This document shows, one piece after another, positions 8,807 through 18,486 of a stretch of DNA of 64,000 nt. The notes under the pieces were generated by a model. It saw only the letters and a program-made list of their open reading frames with translations. It was not told the DNA's origin and did no database searches. Position 1 is the first letter of the stretch. The number at the start of each line of letters is the position of its first letter. Origin of the DNA: Antrihabitans stalactiti (lineage in GTDB: Bacteria > Actinomycetota > Actinomycetes > Mycobacteriales > Mycobacteriaceae); contig NZ_VCQU01000008.1 of assembly GCF_012932915.1 (NCBI RefSeq), positions 276,578 through 340,577 on the forward strand. The letters run 5' to 3'. A program made the translations under genes and the position numbers.

Positions 8807-10826
8807 TGGTATTCCACCTTAAAAAGGCCTCGACATGAAATCGTAGCTTTTGATCAGTTGTGTTTTTGCACTCATCCGCAATTAGATTCCAAAGCTTCCG
8901 CGAAACTAGGTTGAGATCTTGGAACTGCGGAGTTTGCGTTGCGGCAATGTCTATCATCCGAATGTTCGTACCGCGCTTGCGAACGATCCAGGCAGTATGT
9001 GGTTCAATATGAGGCTCGAAGAACGCCGGACTAATACCGCGTGATTCCATCCACGTTGCTACTGCAGATGCCTTTATCTCAATCGCGTGACCCAAAGAAT
9101 TGACTGCCCAGGTTTCTGTGGATGTGTCCCGAGAAAATACAGGAGGGATGGTGCGTCGATGGGTATCCAAGCAAATTTCGGCAGTCCATTTACGCAAATG
9201 TTTTGCCTTCTCGTTCGCTGGCCTTCCTAGTGCTGAAACCCGCTCGCAAGTGTGAAACACAAGCGTACGACCATCTGCAACCAGTACATGCCGTCCAGGC
9301 GAGAGAGGGATCGTGCCTCGCAAACTAATCGGAAAGTCGCTGGTCATGAAGGTCTGCTCTATTCCGTCGAGCGACGCCGTCACGCGGCGCGGAGTCGCTC
9401 CGAGCGGAAGCAGAAGATCTGGCTCCCCTCCGCAAATGTATTGGTGATCGGAGAGCGTGGTTGCCAGCTTCAGCCCGTTGGCGAGGCGGGGCATCGGCGC
9501 GCGGTCTGGGCGGATTTGTTCACGTAGCGATGGGTCGACGCGCCGCATCGCTACAGCGAACGCGGATGAACTCGAAAATGAAACGTTCCGAAAGATCGTT
9601 GCACCGGCTACCAAAGGATTCGAAGGGAGCTGAGGTACCTTCCTCCATCCGTGATCGGCTGTCTGGTTAAGGAGATTCTCGACGTCGTGAGACAGCCCGC
9701 CGGTCACCACGAGCAGATGCGCCTCAAACGGTTCGATGCCAGTGGTCTCGATCCACTTGCCTTCAGACGGCTCGAAGGTTAGGACATAGATCGACTTCGC
9801 TTTATGCATCGCAACCGCATTGTCGCCGTCTGCTCTGAACCGCGTCATTAGCATTTCCGCGACCGACGGCAGATCGCCGTCGATTTCGTAGAAGGAACCC
9901 CACTCAGGTCTTGAGATACTTACACTCGTGCCGTCGCGAAATCGGAGTAAATCGCCTTCTAACCCGGCACGGATCTTCACAACCCATGACGCTTCCCCTT
10001 CTTCGAGATCGACTGCCAATCGAAACGGGAGCCAATGTCGGCCCCCGGATGCGACGACGGTGCGATCCCAAGTAGAAGCCAGGCTGCCAAGGATAGGGCC
10101 AATGAGCTCCGCCGCCAGCCCGCTCGCCAGGGTCGTGGCGAATGCCGACGAGAAGCCCCTGTTCCTCGTGCACCAAAGGCGCAACGCATCGAGTAGTTGC
10201 TTCACGTGGGGAACGTCCTGCGGATCCAAATCGATTGCTTCAAAGAACGAGGTCAGCATGGCCCGGTCACCACCGCGGACGACAGCCTGAGATAGCGAAT
10301 ACCCGATCCTATTCAGGTGCGGATGGTTCTGTATCTTTAGCGGTCCGAACTCGCTAGGGCGCGACGCCATCCAAGCTCTGAGCTCCTCCCACATAGCGGG
10401 GAGCGAGCCGTACGAATGCGATAATTGTGTCGGATCCACCTTATGGCCGATTGAACTGAAAATAGCTTGGAGACGAGGATAATAAGCGCTTGCGGTCGCG
10501 GTTCGATCCCACTCCATTCTCGACGCCGCTAGTACGCTGAGAACAAGCACGGGCAGTGTTGGCGGCGGATTTGCCCGGTCGCCGAGCCGCCAGCGCGCCT
10601 GGCGTCGCTCGATGGAACTGAACAAGTCGTAGAGTTTGTTCCAATCGAGCTGTGATGCGACCGCCCGGGCGAGTGAAATGACAGGCTGCGGTTGCGATTT
10701 TCCGAAGGCCCTCTGAAGCTCCTGATCGTCCACGAAGAGCATGATTGGAGCCTTCGAGTTGGTTGGTCGCAGGTAAACAGACGCGAGCTCGGCCTGCCAC
10801 CGATCGTAATGCCAGAGCTCGGTCAT
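8796..10826 (-). CDS. Uncharacterised protein (676 aa), first gene of the DruE-like operon
   Basis: A 676-aa soluble protein with no motif I can name. The N-terminal half is helix-rich and starts MTELWHYDRW. The middle carries beta-rich segments (WGSFYEIDGDLPSV, about residues 305-320). The last 100 residues include IEIKASAVATWMESRGISPAF. It is the first gene of the operon; ATG at 10826 is preceded by a strong AAGGGGAA ribosome site. Its 3' end overlaps the 316-aa gene. It could be the DruF/DruG-like partner of the giant helicase. No nuclease or ATPase signature is visible, so a structural, sensor or adaptor role is possible but unproven. Confidence 0.75.
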   Translation of the reverse strand: MTELWHYDRWQAELASVYLRPTNSKAPIMLFVDDQELQRAFGKSQPQPVISLARAVASQLDWNKLYDLFSSIERRQARWRLGDRANPPPTLPVLVLSVLAASRMEWDRTATASAYYPRLQAIFSSIGHKVDPTQLSHSYGSLPAMWEELRAWMASRPSEFGPLKIQNHPHLNRIGYSLSQAVVRGGDRAMLTSFFEAIDLDPQDVPHVKQLLDALRLWCTRNRGFSSAFATTLASGLAAELIGPILGSLASTWDRTVVASGGRHWLPFRLAVDLEEGEASWVVKIRAGLEGDLLRFRDGTSVSISRPEWGSFYEIDGDLPSVAEMLMTRFRADGDNAVAMHKAKSIYVLTFEPSEGKWIETTGIEPFEAHLLVVTGGLSHDVENLLNQTADHGWRKVPQLPSNPLVAGATIFRNVSFSSSSAFAVAMRRVDPSLREQIRPDRAPMPRLANGLKLATTLSDHQYICGGEPDLLLPLGATPRRVTASLDGIEQTFMTSDFPISLRGTIPLSPGRHVLVADGRTLVFHTCERVSALGRPANEKAKHLRKWTAEICLDTHRRTIPPVFSRDTSTETWAVNSLGHAIEIKASAVATWMESRGISPAFFEPHIEPHTAWIVRKRGTNIRMIDIAATQTPQFQDLNLVSRKLWNLIADECKNTTDQKLRFHVEAFLRWNTNGR

Positions 10827-11394
10827 GCTGTTCCCCTTCGGCGCTCCGACAGCCTAGTAACCTATTGTTGTCATGCAACTTTGGCTGCCAGCGATAAGTC
10901 TCAACGGGCAGCGTTCGCTATCCGCTTTGCTGACCGACTTCAGTCGTGACCCCCCGGCGTCACCGATGGTAAAGCACTTTGCGCCTGGACATGTTCGACA
11001 CGCTAAATGACGCACAGACGCCATGCCGTTCGCTTGGCCGCACGCCAGCGCGCAAGTAATCACGCTCGCTGAAATTCCCCGCTGATACTCACTGAAATTC
11101 CTCACCTGTGTGGCTCAGGGACGAGGGCGGGCCTTCTTCGATGGTGGCGGAGCTCTTACCCGCGCGGCGGATCCGCGCGACTTCCTATGGTGAGACCTGC
11201 GGCGTAGCTGATCGCGTAATTCTCCACGAACAGCACGATGTCGCCACACCTTCTCGGTCTAGTCGTACGATTAGGCTAGCTCGGTATCGAATGGAGGCTT
11301 CGTTCCGCCAGCAGGCTTCTTCTGCACGTACCGGCTTTCTCGGCGTTCGAGAAATGCACCTCGGTACTGTTCAGCCATGTCCGGCGGTTGTGTG
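10827..11394. other. Gap between the DISARM operon end and the DruE-like operon
   Basis: About 570 bases separate the stop of the DUF262 gene from the start of the 676-aa gene, both on the minus strand. Only small open frames without convincing composition or ribosome sites occur here (for example 10854-11105 minus and 11108-11398 plus). The segment must hold the promoter of the DruE-like operon. I see no terminator-like hairpin or repeat that I would defend. Confidence 0.5.
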
Positions 11395-13659
11395 TTAGAC
11401 GTATCCGAACTGGTCGAGACGTCGATTCGCTATTTCGACTTCGTGTTCGTCGAAAAGGGAGGCAAACTCGGGCCTCACGACAATGGCCTCGACTGTGAGG
11501 TCGACACGCCCCCTCTCCCACAACGCGGCGAAACCATCGGAAACAGCAGGTGACGCAAGTAATTTCCGTGCCGTGGAGACCGGCCCGAGCTCGGCCAGCA
11601 TGCTGCGGAAGTAGGTGGCGTTGTAATTGACTTCGGTTCTCGCGCGGTTGTATGCATCGACCATTCGGCGCCCGAACGCGGCGATCACTTCCACATCGGC
11701 GGCCGCCGCAACAGACGCCTCGGGTTCGGCCTCGGCAGGTTCACCCGCGGCAGCGACGCCTTCGTTCTCTACGAAGCCGAGCAGGGCATCGACCGACGTA
11801 AACACCTTGTAGCCGAGTTCCTCCAAACGCGGGAGGTCTGCCTCCTCCGGGTCGAGCTCGAGAACAACGGGATCGCCGACGCCGTGTTGCAATCCGTCTG
11901 GCCAAAATGCCTCAGCCATCGCAAGTTCGCGACCGCTGACCGGATCTGCGATCTCTGTATCGACGACAGGCGTGGCGTAGCCGCGCTCTTCGAGCTCTTT
12001 GATCATGTCTCGTATTTGGGCTGAGCGAGGATCGTCGGTTACCTCGGGTTCAACCTGTAAGGGCTGCAGGTCGGCTCGCGCAGGCCGCGCCGACTGGGCC
12101 CGCAGACTATCCAGGAACGACTGCGCTGACGCGGCAAGTAGCTCCCGTCGGGCAGCGAGAAAATCAAGATATCGATCAACGCGCCAAAGGTCAGGATCCG
12201 TTGGAATCCACTGTGATTCGAGGATGCCTGGATGCTTCTTCTGCACTTCAGCGAGGTAGTCGGCAGGGTCACGCATCCCAATCTTGAGGTTTGTGTCTTG
12301 CGTGAGGAAGCAGAAGTTGGCAATCGCGTTGATGTCATTGCGGTCGACATTGTGTTTACGTAGGAGCGCCTTCGGGAAGATGTGGTGCACTTGCAGCGAC
12401 GTCAGCTTGCCGAGCAGTTCGGCGCGCAGTTCGAGACCGCTGCCGAAGTCCCGCGCGCCATCGACTCGAGTGAGCAAGTAGAGAAGCGGATAGAAGCGAG
12501 AACCTCGCGTCGAACCGGCGAAATCGTCAGGCTCGATAGACAGTTGCCCGCCGCGGATACGTTCGAGGGTTGCGATCAGGGCATCGACCCCGCCGCGTTC
12601 AACTGCCTCGTAGTCCTGTTGGAGATACGTTTCGGTCGAGCCACTGAAGCGACCCCAAAGCGCCGAGTGCACGTACCAGTACAAGACTTTGTCGCGATGG
12701 GCACTGTCGTTGAACCCTCCACCGTTCAGATGCAGCAGCCTCGATATCACGGGTGTCGCGTATCGCCCCATCAAAACCCGGTTGTGATCGAGCCCGAGGC
12801 GACCGGATGCCGCGTCGAGAAACGTGCCGATGTAATTGACGGACTTGCCCATCGCACTTTCGAACTCGGTCGCAGAGACCTCGCTCAGCGATGAGAACAA
12901 CGCTCGGCCGGTCGCGACGCCTGTGGCATTGCGAAGTAGCCAGTCCAGAGTGAATGTGAACCCTGCTTTGTCCCAGCGGTCCAGGTTGTCGCGTAGCTCT
13001 TGGCGAGCGTCCGGCCACTGAGCACAGAGATTTGCGAGGGCCAAGTCGCCTTTGGACAGTTTGGTACCGCCGGAGTTGACTTTGTTGAAGATATCGACCA
13101 CCTCGTCGACCGTCTTGCCCGCGCCGGTGATCTTCTCCTGGTTGAAGTTTCGGTTCTCGATTTCCTTGATTCGGTTCAGTCGTCCGAGATAGGTGTTGAG
13201 TGCATCCCGATCGAGGTTGGGAAAGGACGTGAGGTAGTCGAACGGACCCTTCTTGAACAGCTCGGTGACGTTCACCCACGTTGGGTCGCCGGTCATCTTC
13301 GTTGGTGCGTAGAACTCGAAGATCTGGCGCTCGACGTTGAAGTACAACCCGGTGAAGGCGTTCGCATCGCCCTCGAAGAACGGCGGGGGAGTTCCGCGAA
13401 CGACTCCATACATCGAAGTGACGCGTTGTTGGCCATCAAGTAGGAGCTGGCGCGTTCCCGCGCCAGCCGCTTTCCCTCGGACTGTGATGTCGTCCGAGGT
13501 TGTCTCCCACATGAGGAGGCCTCCGACGGGGTATCCGAGGTAGAGCGACCGCATGAGTCCGCGCACCTGGTCCCGGTTCCATACGTATCCGCGCTGGAAC
13601 TCGGGCAAAAGTACGACGCCCGAGTCGATTTCGTCGAGCAACGTCGAAAGGCGGGTCAT
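11395..13659 (-). CDS. DUF262/DUF1524 protein (GmrSD-like restriction factor)
   Basis: A 754-aa protein of the DUF262 family. The N-terminus carries LLPEFQRGYVWNRDQV and the ParB-like nucleotide motif DGQQRVTSM (about residues 73-81). A DUF1524 HNH nuclease segment follows with LQVHHIFPKALLRKHN near residue 426 and downstream FCFLTQDTNLKIG. The C-terminal 250 residues are a separate acidic/Ala-rich region not typical of GmrSD. GmrSD enzymes are NTP-dependent type IV restriction nucleases for modified cytosines; related DUF262 proteins serve in phosphorothioate and BREX-linked defence. I prefer ATG 13659 (AGAGAG upstream) to GTG 13665. It starts about 21 nt after the UvrD-like gene and is the last gene of the DISARM operon. 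Target preference is unknown. Confidence 0.85.
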   Translation of the reverse strand: MTRLSTLLDEIDSGVVLLPEFQRGYVWNRDQVRGLMRSLYLGYPVGGLLMWETTSDDITVRGKAAGAGTRQLLLDGQQRVTSMYGVVRGTPPPFFEGDANAFTGLYFNVERQIFEFYAPTKMTGDPTWVNVTELFKKGPFDYLTSFPNLDRDALNTYLGRLNRIKEIENRNFNQEKITGAGKTVDEVVDIFNKVNSGGTKLSKGDLALANLCAQWPDARQELRDNLDRWDKAGFTFTLDWLLRNATGVATGRALFSSLSEVSATEFESAMGKSVNYIGTFLDAASGRLGLDHNRVLMGRYATPVISRLLHLNGGGFNDSAHRDKVLYWYVHSALWGRFSGSTETYLQQDYEAVERGGVDALIATLERIRGGQLSIEPDDFAGSTRGSRFYPLLYLLTRVDGARDFGSGLELRAELLGKLTSLQVHHIFPKALLRKHNVDRNDINAIANFCFLTQDTNLKIGMRDPADYLAEVQKKHPGILESQWIPTDPDLWRVDRYLDFLAARRELLAASAQSFLDSLRAQSARPARADLQPLQVEPEVTDDPRSAQIRDMIKELEERGYATPVVDTEIADPVSGRELAMAEAFWPDGLQHGVGDPVVLELDPEEADLPRLEELGYKVFTSVDALLGFVENEGVAAAGEPAEAEPEASVAAAADVEVIAAFGRRMVDAYNRARTEVNYNATYFRSMLAELGPVSTARKLLASPAVSDGFAALWERGRVDLTVEAIVVRPEFASLFDEHEVEIANRRLDQFGYV

Positions 13660-13680
13660 GAGCACTCTCTCGTAGGCTTG

Positions 13681-15771
13681 TTAAGTGACCGGTGTAAGAA
13701 ATGGACTCTGGGTTCCGTGCCATGTGACGAGCAATTCTTCGCGCGCGCGTGTGCATGCCACGAATAACAGACACCGCTCGCGTTGAAGGTCTTGAAGGTG
13801 CGTGTGCTCGTCCTCCTCCAAAGGCGTCACGGCACTATCGGCTGGCACTAGTTTGGCGTTAACGCCTGCAACAGCGAGGCATCGGAACTCGAGGCCCTTC
13901 ATGCGATGCATGGTTCCCACGCTAACTGCGTTGTCGCTTCTGGAAGATTTGGCAAGATCAGCTGCCGCGACGCCGTGTGCCGAGAACTGGTCGCGGATTG
14001 CATTGCCTAGCCACTTCGCTCGGGTCGCGATGCCTATCTCTGAGGGCGCGATTCCCTTATCGATCCAGGCTTTTACTGACTCAACCAGGTGTCGGATTTC
14101 GCCATCCTGAGATGAGAAGCCTTTTGTTGATGGCGCAGTCCCGTGCAGATGTGACTTGCAGCCGGCGATCGAGTCGAGCCCACCCTCCATATCGTCTATG
14201 GGCTCGCCGTGCAATAAACCTAAGCTCCAGCCCAGGATCTCGGCGGTCGTCCGATAGTTGAGGTTGAGCTTGTTCGATCGGCCAGTCACCTTAATTCCAA
14301 CGTCGCGAAGACTCACGCGATTGTCATAGATTCGCTGGTGAGTATCACCAGCGATGAAGATGTCGTCATTGGCTTCCGGAACGGCTGCGCGGAGTAGCCG
14401 CCATTGATCGGGGCTCAGGTCTTGCGCCTCGTCAATGACGATGTGCCGATACGGCTTCTCTGTTGCCTCATCCAAGATCTTGGTTGCTTCTCTGCGTATG
14501 GTCTCGTGCGTCCATGAGCCAGTCTCCACGAGCATTCGCTCGAATTCCCACATGGCTTGCCATGCCTGCGCGCGCTGACTCGAACCTAACCGCCGGCCGC
14601 GGCCGGTTCGCTTGGCGCTGAGGTAACCGGCAGCGCTATCGACACGCTGCGCGAGCACGACCTGACGCCACTCTTCAGCTAGGAAAACGGCTGTGAAGGG
14701 CGCCGCAAGGTTCACGACAATGCTTTGCCAGGCTGACTTCTCGCTGTCTCCGTCCAGCAACCTCGGTGCGCCGTGTTCGTCTCGAAAGACTTTGTGGGCG
14801 ACTCGATCAACATTCTGCACATCGATTCTCGACGCAACTTCGGGCCTGTCGACGAGGAGATTCACACCGGCCTTCAATGTGTCGGAAAGCGTAGACGTGA
14901 AGGTCGTGACCAGCACCTGGCCTTCGTCCCGCTTGGCCAGCACGTGAGCGCGGTGCAGCGCAACAACCGTCTTTCCCGTCCCAGGGCCGCCGGTTACTCG
15001 CGCTGGGCCCTTGTAGCTAGCGTCGACGACCGCCTGCTGCGTGGGGTGGAGGTAGACCCTCCATGTCGCGAACGGGTGCTCGAAGACCGCCATCAGTTCA
15101 TCAGGTCCGTCGACGAGCACAACTCGGTCTTTGCTGCGGAGGACGGCGGCGTCCAAGTCAGTTGTATCCACCGGCTCGTCCAAGATGGCAGCGCCCATGT
15201 CAGCCCACACCTCCTCGGGCGTGAGGCCTGCTGCGAGACCGAATAATACGTCCCATTGCGTCCCGGGCAGGAATGACTTAGCAGCGTCCAACTGATAAGT
15301 ATTGGTTAGCGCCCGAGCAAAGGCGAGCGTCTTTTCGTCGATGCCGAGGCGTCTCATGTCCGCGTCGTTGACATCCTCGAACAACAGTAAGTCGGCAGTC
15401 TGCGCAAACGCCGCGAGTTGCGGAAGTGTGTCGTCGATGGCGACTTCATCACGAATCTCGATACCGCCAGTTGCGCTGTTCACCGAAACGCTTCGCCGTT
15501 GAGCCCACGCGTAAGCATCGTCGTGCGGAAGGACCTTGAGGAGGGTGTAGGTGTCGCCTGACTCGGGAGCCATGACAATTCCACGCATAAACTGATTGAT
15601 TCGTATTGATCTGTATCGGTCGCTACGCGCGTTGATGATCCGTTCGAGGTGAAGGCCGGTATGCGTGCTTGCCTCGAACTCGGCGAAGACTTCTTGAACG
15701 CGCCGCTGAACTGATCGTTCGAGCGTTCCAAAATCGAGTAAGAATCCTCTGTCGATTCCTAGACTCGGCAT
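13681..15771 (-). CDS. UvrD/Rep-like superfamily 1 helicase
   Basis: A 696-aa SF1A helicase. A roughly 250-residue N-terminal region precedes the motor. Walker A is GGPGTGKT near residue 262, the Walker B DEAQDL is near residue 447, followed by RRAVPEANDDIFIAGDTHQRIYD-type motif III. The C-terminal RecA2 contains SVGTMHRMKGLEF and RCLLFVACTRAREEL. ATG at 15771 (GGGGG upstream) is chosen over an ATG at 15804 that would add a weak leader. It begins 43 nt after drmC and 21 nt before the DUF262 gene, so it appears co-transcribed with DISARM. It would translocate on ssDNA and could assist DISARM or form a module with the DUF262 nuclease. The pairing is inferred from proximity only. Confidence 0.87.
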   Translation of the reverse strand: MPSLGIDRGFLLDFGTLERSVQRRVQEVFAEFEASTHTGLHLERIINARSDRYRSIRINQFMRGIVMAPESGDTYTLLKVLPHDDAYAWAQRRSVSVNSATGGIEIRDEVAIDDTLPQLAAFAQTADLLLFEDVNDADMRRLGIDEKTLAFARALTNTYQLDAAKSFLPGTQWDVLFGLAAGLTPEEVWADMGAAILDEPVDTTDLDAAVLRSKDRVVLVDGPDELMAVFEHPFATWRVYLHPTQQAVVDASYKGPARVTGGPGTGKTVVALHRAHVLAKRDEGQVLVTTFTSTLSDTLKAGVNLLVDRPEVASRIDVQNVDRVAHKVFRDEHGAPRLLDGDSEKSAWQSIVVNLAAPFTAVFLAEEWRQVVLAQRVDSAAGYLSAKRTGRGRRLGSSQRAQAWQAMWEFERMLVETGSWTHETIRREATKILDEATEKPYRHIVIDEAQDLSPDQWRLLRAAVPEANDDIFIAGDTHQRIYDNRVSLRDVGIKVTGRSNKLNLNYRTTAEILGWSLGLLHGEPIDDMEGGLDSIAGCKSHLHGTAPSTKGFSSQDGEIRHLVESVKAWIDKGIAPSEIGIATRAKWLGNAIRDQFSAHGVAAADLAKSSRSDNAVSVGTMHRMKGLEFRCLAVAGVNAKLVPADSAVTPLEEDEHTHLQDLQRERCLLFVACTRAREELLVTWHGTQSPFLTPVT

Positions 15772-15814
15772 CGCACACCCCCAGGTTGATCCTCGACGAC
15801 GCATAGCGCCGTCA

Positions 15815-16576
15815 TCATTGACCCCCCGAAGTCAGTGGCACGAGTATGCCAGAGATTCGTAGGGCGTCAACATGTTCTGCGGCCCGTGCTGGGGCATTTC
15901 CGCCGCGAACCAGCAGCCCGGCCTCGACATTCTTTTCCACACCCGATTGGGTCAGGTTCGCGCTCGATACAAATAGGAGACGCCGATCCGCAACCGCGAG
16001 TTTTGCGTGCATTTTCGATGTCGCCTCCAGGCGCTGGGCGCGTGGCCAATGCCAGAGGCGCAGGCCCGGAATGCGTGCGAATGCTGCCGCTGGTTCGGCG
16101 CCGGACATGGCACTTCCAGCGCCTTGAATCGTCTCGACAACTACTGAAACTGACACACCGCGCGACGTCGCTGCTGTCAGCGAAGTCCGGATCTGCTCGT
16201 GTGGTTTCGCGGAGTAAGTCATCAGGAGCAGCTCGGTCTTAGCGGTGTTGATGACTTCGATCAACACTTGGGCGGTCGCGCGGACTGGGACTCCGTATTC
16301 TGACGGGCCGCTCCAGACTGTCTCGACGGTATCGCTCGCTGCGTGCTCATATCCAGCCGCCAATCCGCGGAGAAATACCGCAGCGTGAGCCGGAGCAACG
16401 TCAGCTTCATTACGCGCCTGCAGAATTCGCGATATTGACTGACGAACTCGATCTCCGACAGAGTTAATCACGGCGTGGTCAGACGTGCCTGAAGACAGAT
16501 GGCCGGCAACCGTGCGAATCGTTGCGACGCCGAGGGCGGGCGCTGCCGCCGACGCGATTCGTTCGAATTCGTTCAC
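15815..16576 (-). CDS. drmC: DISARM protein DrmC, phospholipase D-like
   Basis: A 253-aa protein of the phospholipase D superfamily with a single HKD motif near residue 190 (MHAKLAVADRRLLFVSSANL), the form typical of Nuc-like nucleases that dimerise to build the active site. DrmC is the PLD member of DISARM and is reported to be dispensable in some systems. The start is a GTG at 16576 overlapping the drmB stop in a GTGA arrangement. It follows drmA-drmB in the canonical order, which makes the assignment secure. Confidence 0.9.
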   Translation of the reverse strand: MNEFERIASAAAPALGVATIRTVAGHLSSGTSDHAVINSVGDRVRQSISRILQARNEADVAPAHAAVFLRGLAAGYEHAASDTVETVWSGPSEYGVPVRATAQVLIEVINTAKTELLLMTYSAKPHEQIRTSLTAATSRGVSVSVVVETIQGAGSAMSGAEPAAAFARIPGLRLWHWPRAQRLEATSKMHAKLAVADRRLLFVSSANLTQSGVEKNVEAGLLVRGGNAPARAAEHVDALRISGILVPLTSGGQ

Positions 16577-18486
16577 GGCAAATCCCGGTACAAGGCCAGC
16601 TCCGGCTTATCAATCGGCACCACAAACCGGCGATCCAGGAAGCGGTTGCCACGCTCGCAGGTTGTCTCGGAGAGAAATAGGCAGACGTGGCATGCCGCAC
16701 CGTGCAAGAAGTCGGCGTGTGGCTGCGGTAGCCGTTCGGAACACAGCGGGTCGGACGAGCATCGGCACGCATCGGAAAGTGCCTTGCGTGTAAGCCGTAC
16801 GAGACGCTCGGGTTCAGCCTGGGAGACCAATCCCCCGAGAGTGCCCTCCGCATCAGGAACGGCCGTGTAGATCAGGATGCCGGTGCGTGGGTCATCGTCG
16901 GTGCCCGCGTAGATACGTTCGGAAAGACTGGCCGAGTTATATCCGCAGTCGAGCGCGATCGCGCGAATCAGTAAGTGCGACAACGAGTGCAGGGCGATGT
17001 AGCGCGCGCCTGGCCAGTTCTTCATCGGGTCGAACGGCCCGCGAATGCGATCCGAATACCGGTTCTCGCGGAACCGCGCATAGGCGGCCCTGTGTCGATT
17101 CATTGCTGCTGAATCTTCGACGCGGTTCTCCCAGTCGTGTAGGAGTTCCTCAGGTACGCGAAGGAATATGCCCTCGCCGCGCACCTCACTCGCGGGTACC
17201 CATGTCGGATCGTCGCGTGAAAGCGGTGCGGGAGTGACGAGTTCGGGATCGTCTGGGTCCGGGGAGTCGAGGCGAGTAAATCCGACGAGTGCCCGCACTT
17301 CTCGGAGTCGCTCGGCTTGGACAACATCGGCGAACACCGTCTTGAGTTCCGCGGGTACGCCGTCAGGATCACGCCGCAGGGTGAAATCGTCCGTAGGCTC
17401 GGGAAATTGGTCAGCGGAGAACACATCCCACTCGGGTGTTCTGAGGTCTGGGTATCCTGCGGGTTCTTCCGTGCTGGTACCGCCCGATGCCCTCTGGGCA
17501 AGCAGTCGTTCGACGGTGTCCCAAATCTGGTCGTCGGTCCACCGATCGAGTTCCCGAAACGCGACTACGTTCGCGCGACCGTACTCGTACATGGACTTTG
17601 GCAACTGCGACACCTGGTCCCAGTACTTCTCGACTAGGGTCCCCAGCTCCCCGGCGGCAGTCCTGGGTACCGCCAGTGCCGAGAGGGTTTGGGCGAACCA
17701 CTGATTCGAGGCGCCGATGACGAGCATCTTCGGTTGCTCTGTGCATCCGCCAGCCTGAAAGTGGTTTCCGAGGTGAGGGTGGCGGCCGCGGCACCGAGGA
17801 AGATTTTCTGCTCCCCGTGCGCCCATTGCCTGTCGAATGTTGCGATGTGCGCTGCAGTTGACGCAGCGGATCTCGACGTTCGCACCGATGTTGCCGCCGC
17901 GGTCGTCCATCTGCAGCCGGGGGTGGCTGACATCGGGGCATCCTCCACCCTGATGCACGAAATGGGTGTACGGAAACTCATCGAGATGTCCCGCAGTGCA
18001 GGCGAGTACGAATCGTGCCGCGACGGCGAGCGGTCGCTTGCCCGAGCGTTTGCGCGGGCAGTTTGTATGGAAGAAGCGCGCGTCATGCGGTCGGCGAGGC
18101 TTGTCGTTCTCGAAGCCGAATACTTGAGAGTCGATGGGCGCGAGCTCATTGCAGGCGCTGCATCGGAGCCACGCCGGGAAGGGGGTCACAGGCACTCCGA
18201 CACGGGCGGCTGGTCCGCTCGGATCTGTATCGACTCCATCCATCCAAGGCGCCGGTCGCAGTTGCGTCACCCACCGCTTGCCGGGAAGGGCTCTGACGCC
18301 GGCAAGTAGGCGAGGCTCGGCAATCTCCTCCGACTCGGGAACAGCGTCGTAGCGCCAATCATCGAGGCCGCGCACAAGAACTGAAAAGTTCGGGAGGTCT
18401 ACGAGCGAGCCAACTCCGCTTGTAAACATCAGATGGCTCGGTCTCACAGATCCGACTCGTCGACGATAACGCTCGCGGTCTGTCAT
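16573..18486 (-). CDS. drmB: DISARM protein DrmB (DUF1998)
   Basis: A 637-aa DUF1998 protein. The opening segment RPSHLMFTSGVGSLVDLPNFSV is characteristic of DrmB. A zinc-binding segment follows: CSACNELAP, then NCPRKRSG, a CTAGHLDEFPY motif and CVNC. The C-terminal DUF1998 domain contains LHSLSHLLIRAIALDCGY near residue 499, then CSSDPLCSE and CHVCLFLSETTCE. In DISARM, DrmA and DrmB form the core complex that binds unmethylated 5'-overhang DNA. The ATG overlaps the drmA stop (ATGA) and the stop overlaps the drmC start, so the three are tightly coupled. Confidence 0.93.
   Translation of the reverse strand: MTDRERYRRRVGSVRPSHLMFTSGVGSLVDLPNFSVLVRGLDDWRYDAVPESEEIAEPRLLAGVRALPGKRWVTQLRPAPWMDGVDTDPSGPAARVGVPVTPFPAWLRCSACNELAPIDSQVFGFENDKPRRPHDARFFHTNCPRKRSGKRPLAVAARFVLACTAGHLDEFPYTHFVHQGGGCPDVSHPRLQMDDRGGNIGANVEIRCVNCSAHRNIRQAMGARGAENLPRCRGRHPHLGNHFQAGGCTEQPKMLVIGASNQWFAQTLSALAVPRTAAGELGTLVEKYWDQVSQLPKSMYEYGRANVVAFRELDRWTDDQIWDTVERLLAQRASGGTSTEEPAGYPDLRTPEWDVFSADQFPEPTDDFTLRRDPDGVPAELKTVFADVVQAERLREVRALVGFTRLDSPDPDDPELVTPAPLSRDDPTWVPASEVRGEGIFLRVPEELLHDWENRVEDSAAMNRHRAAYARFRENRYSDRIRGPFDPMKNWPGARYIALHSLSHLLIRAIALDCGYNSASLSERIYAGTDDDPRTGILIYTAVPDAEGTLGGLVSQAEPERLVRLTRKALSDACRCSSDPLCSERLPQPHADFLHGAACHVCLFLSETTCERGNRFLDRRFVVPIDKPELALYRDLP

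Noticed and set aside
10854..11398. Small genes in the gap between the two defence operons
   Set aside because: Frames lack ribosome sites and natural composition, and overlap each other on both strands.
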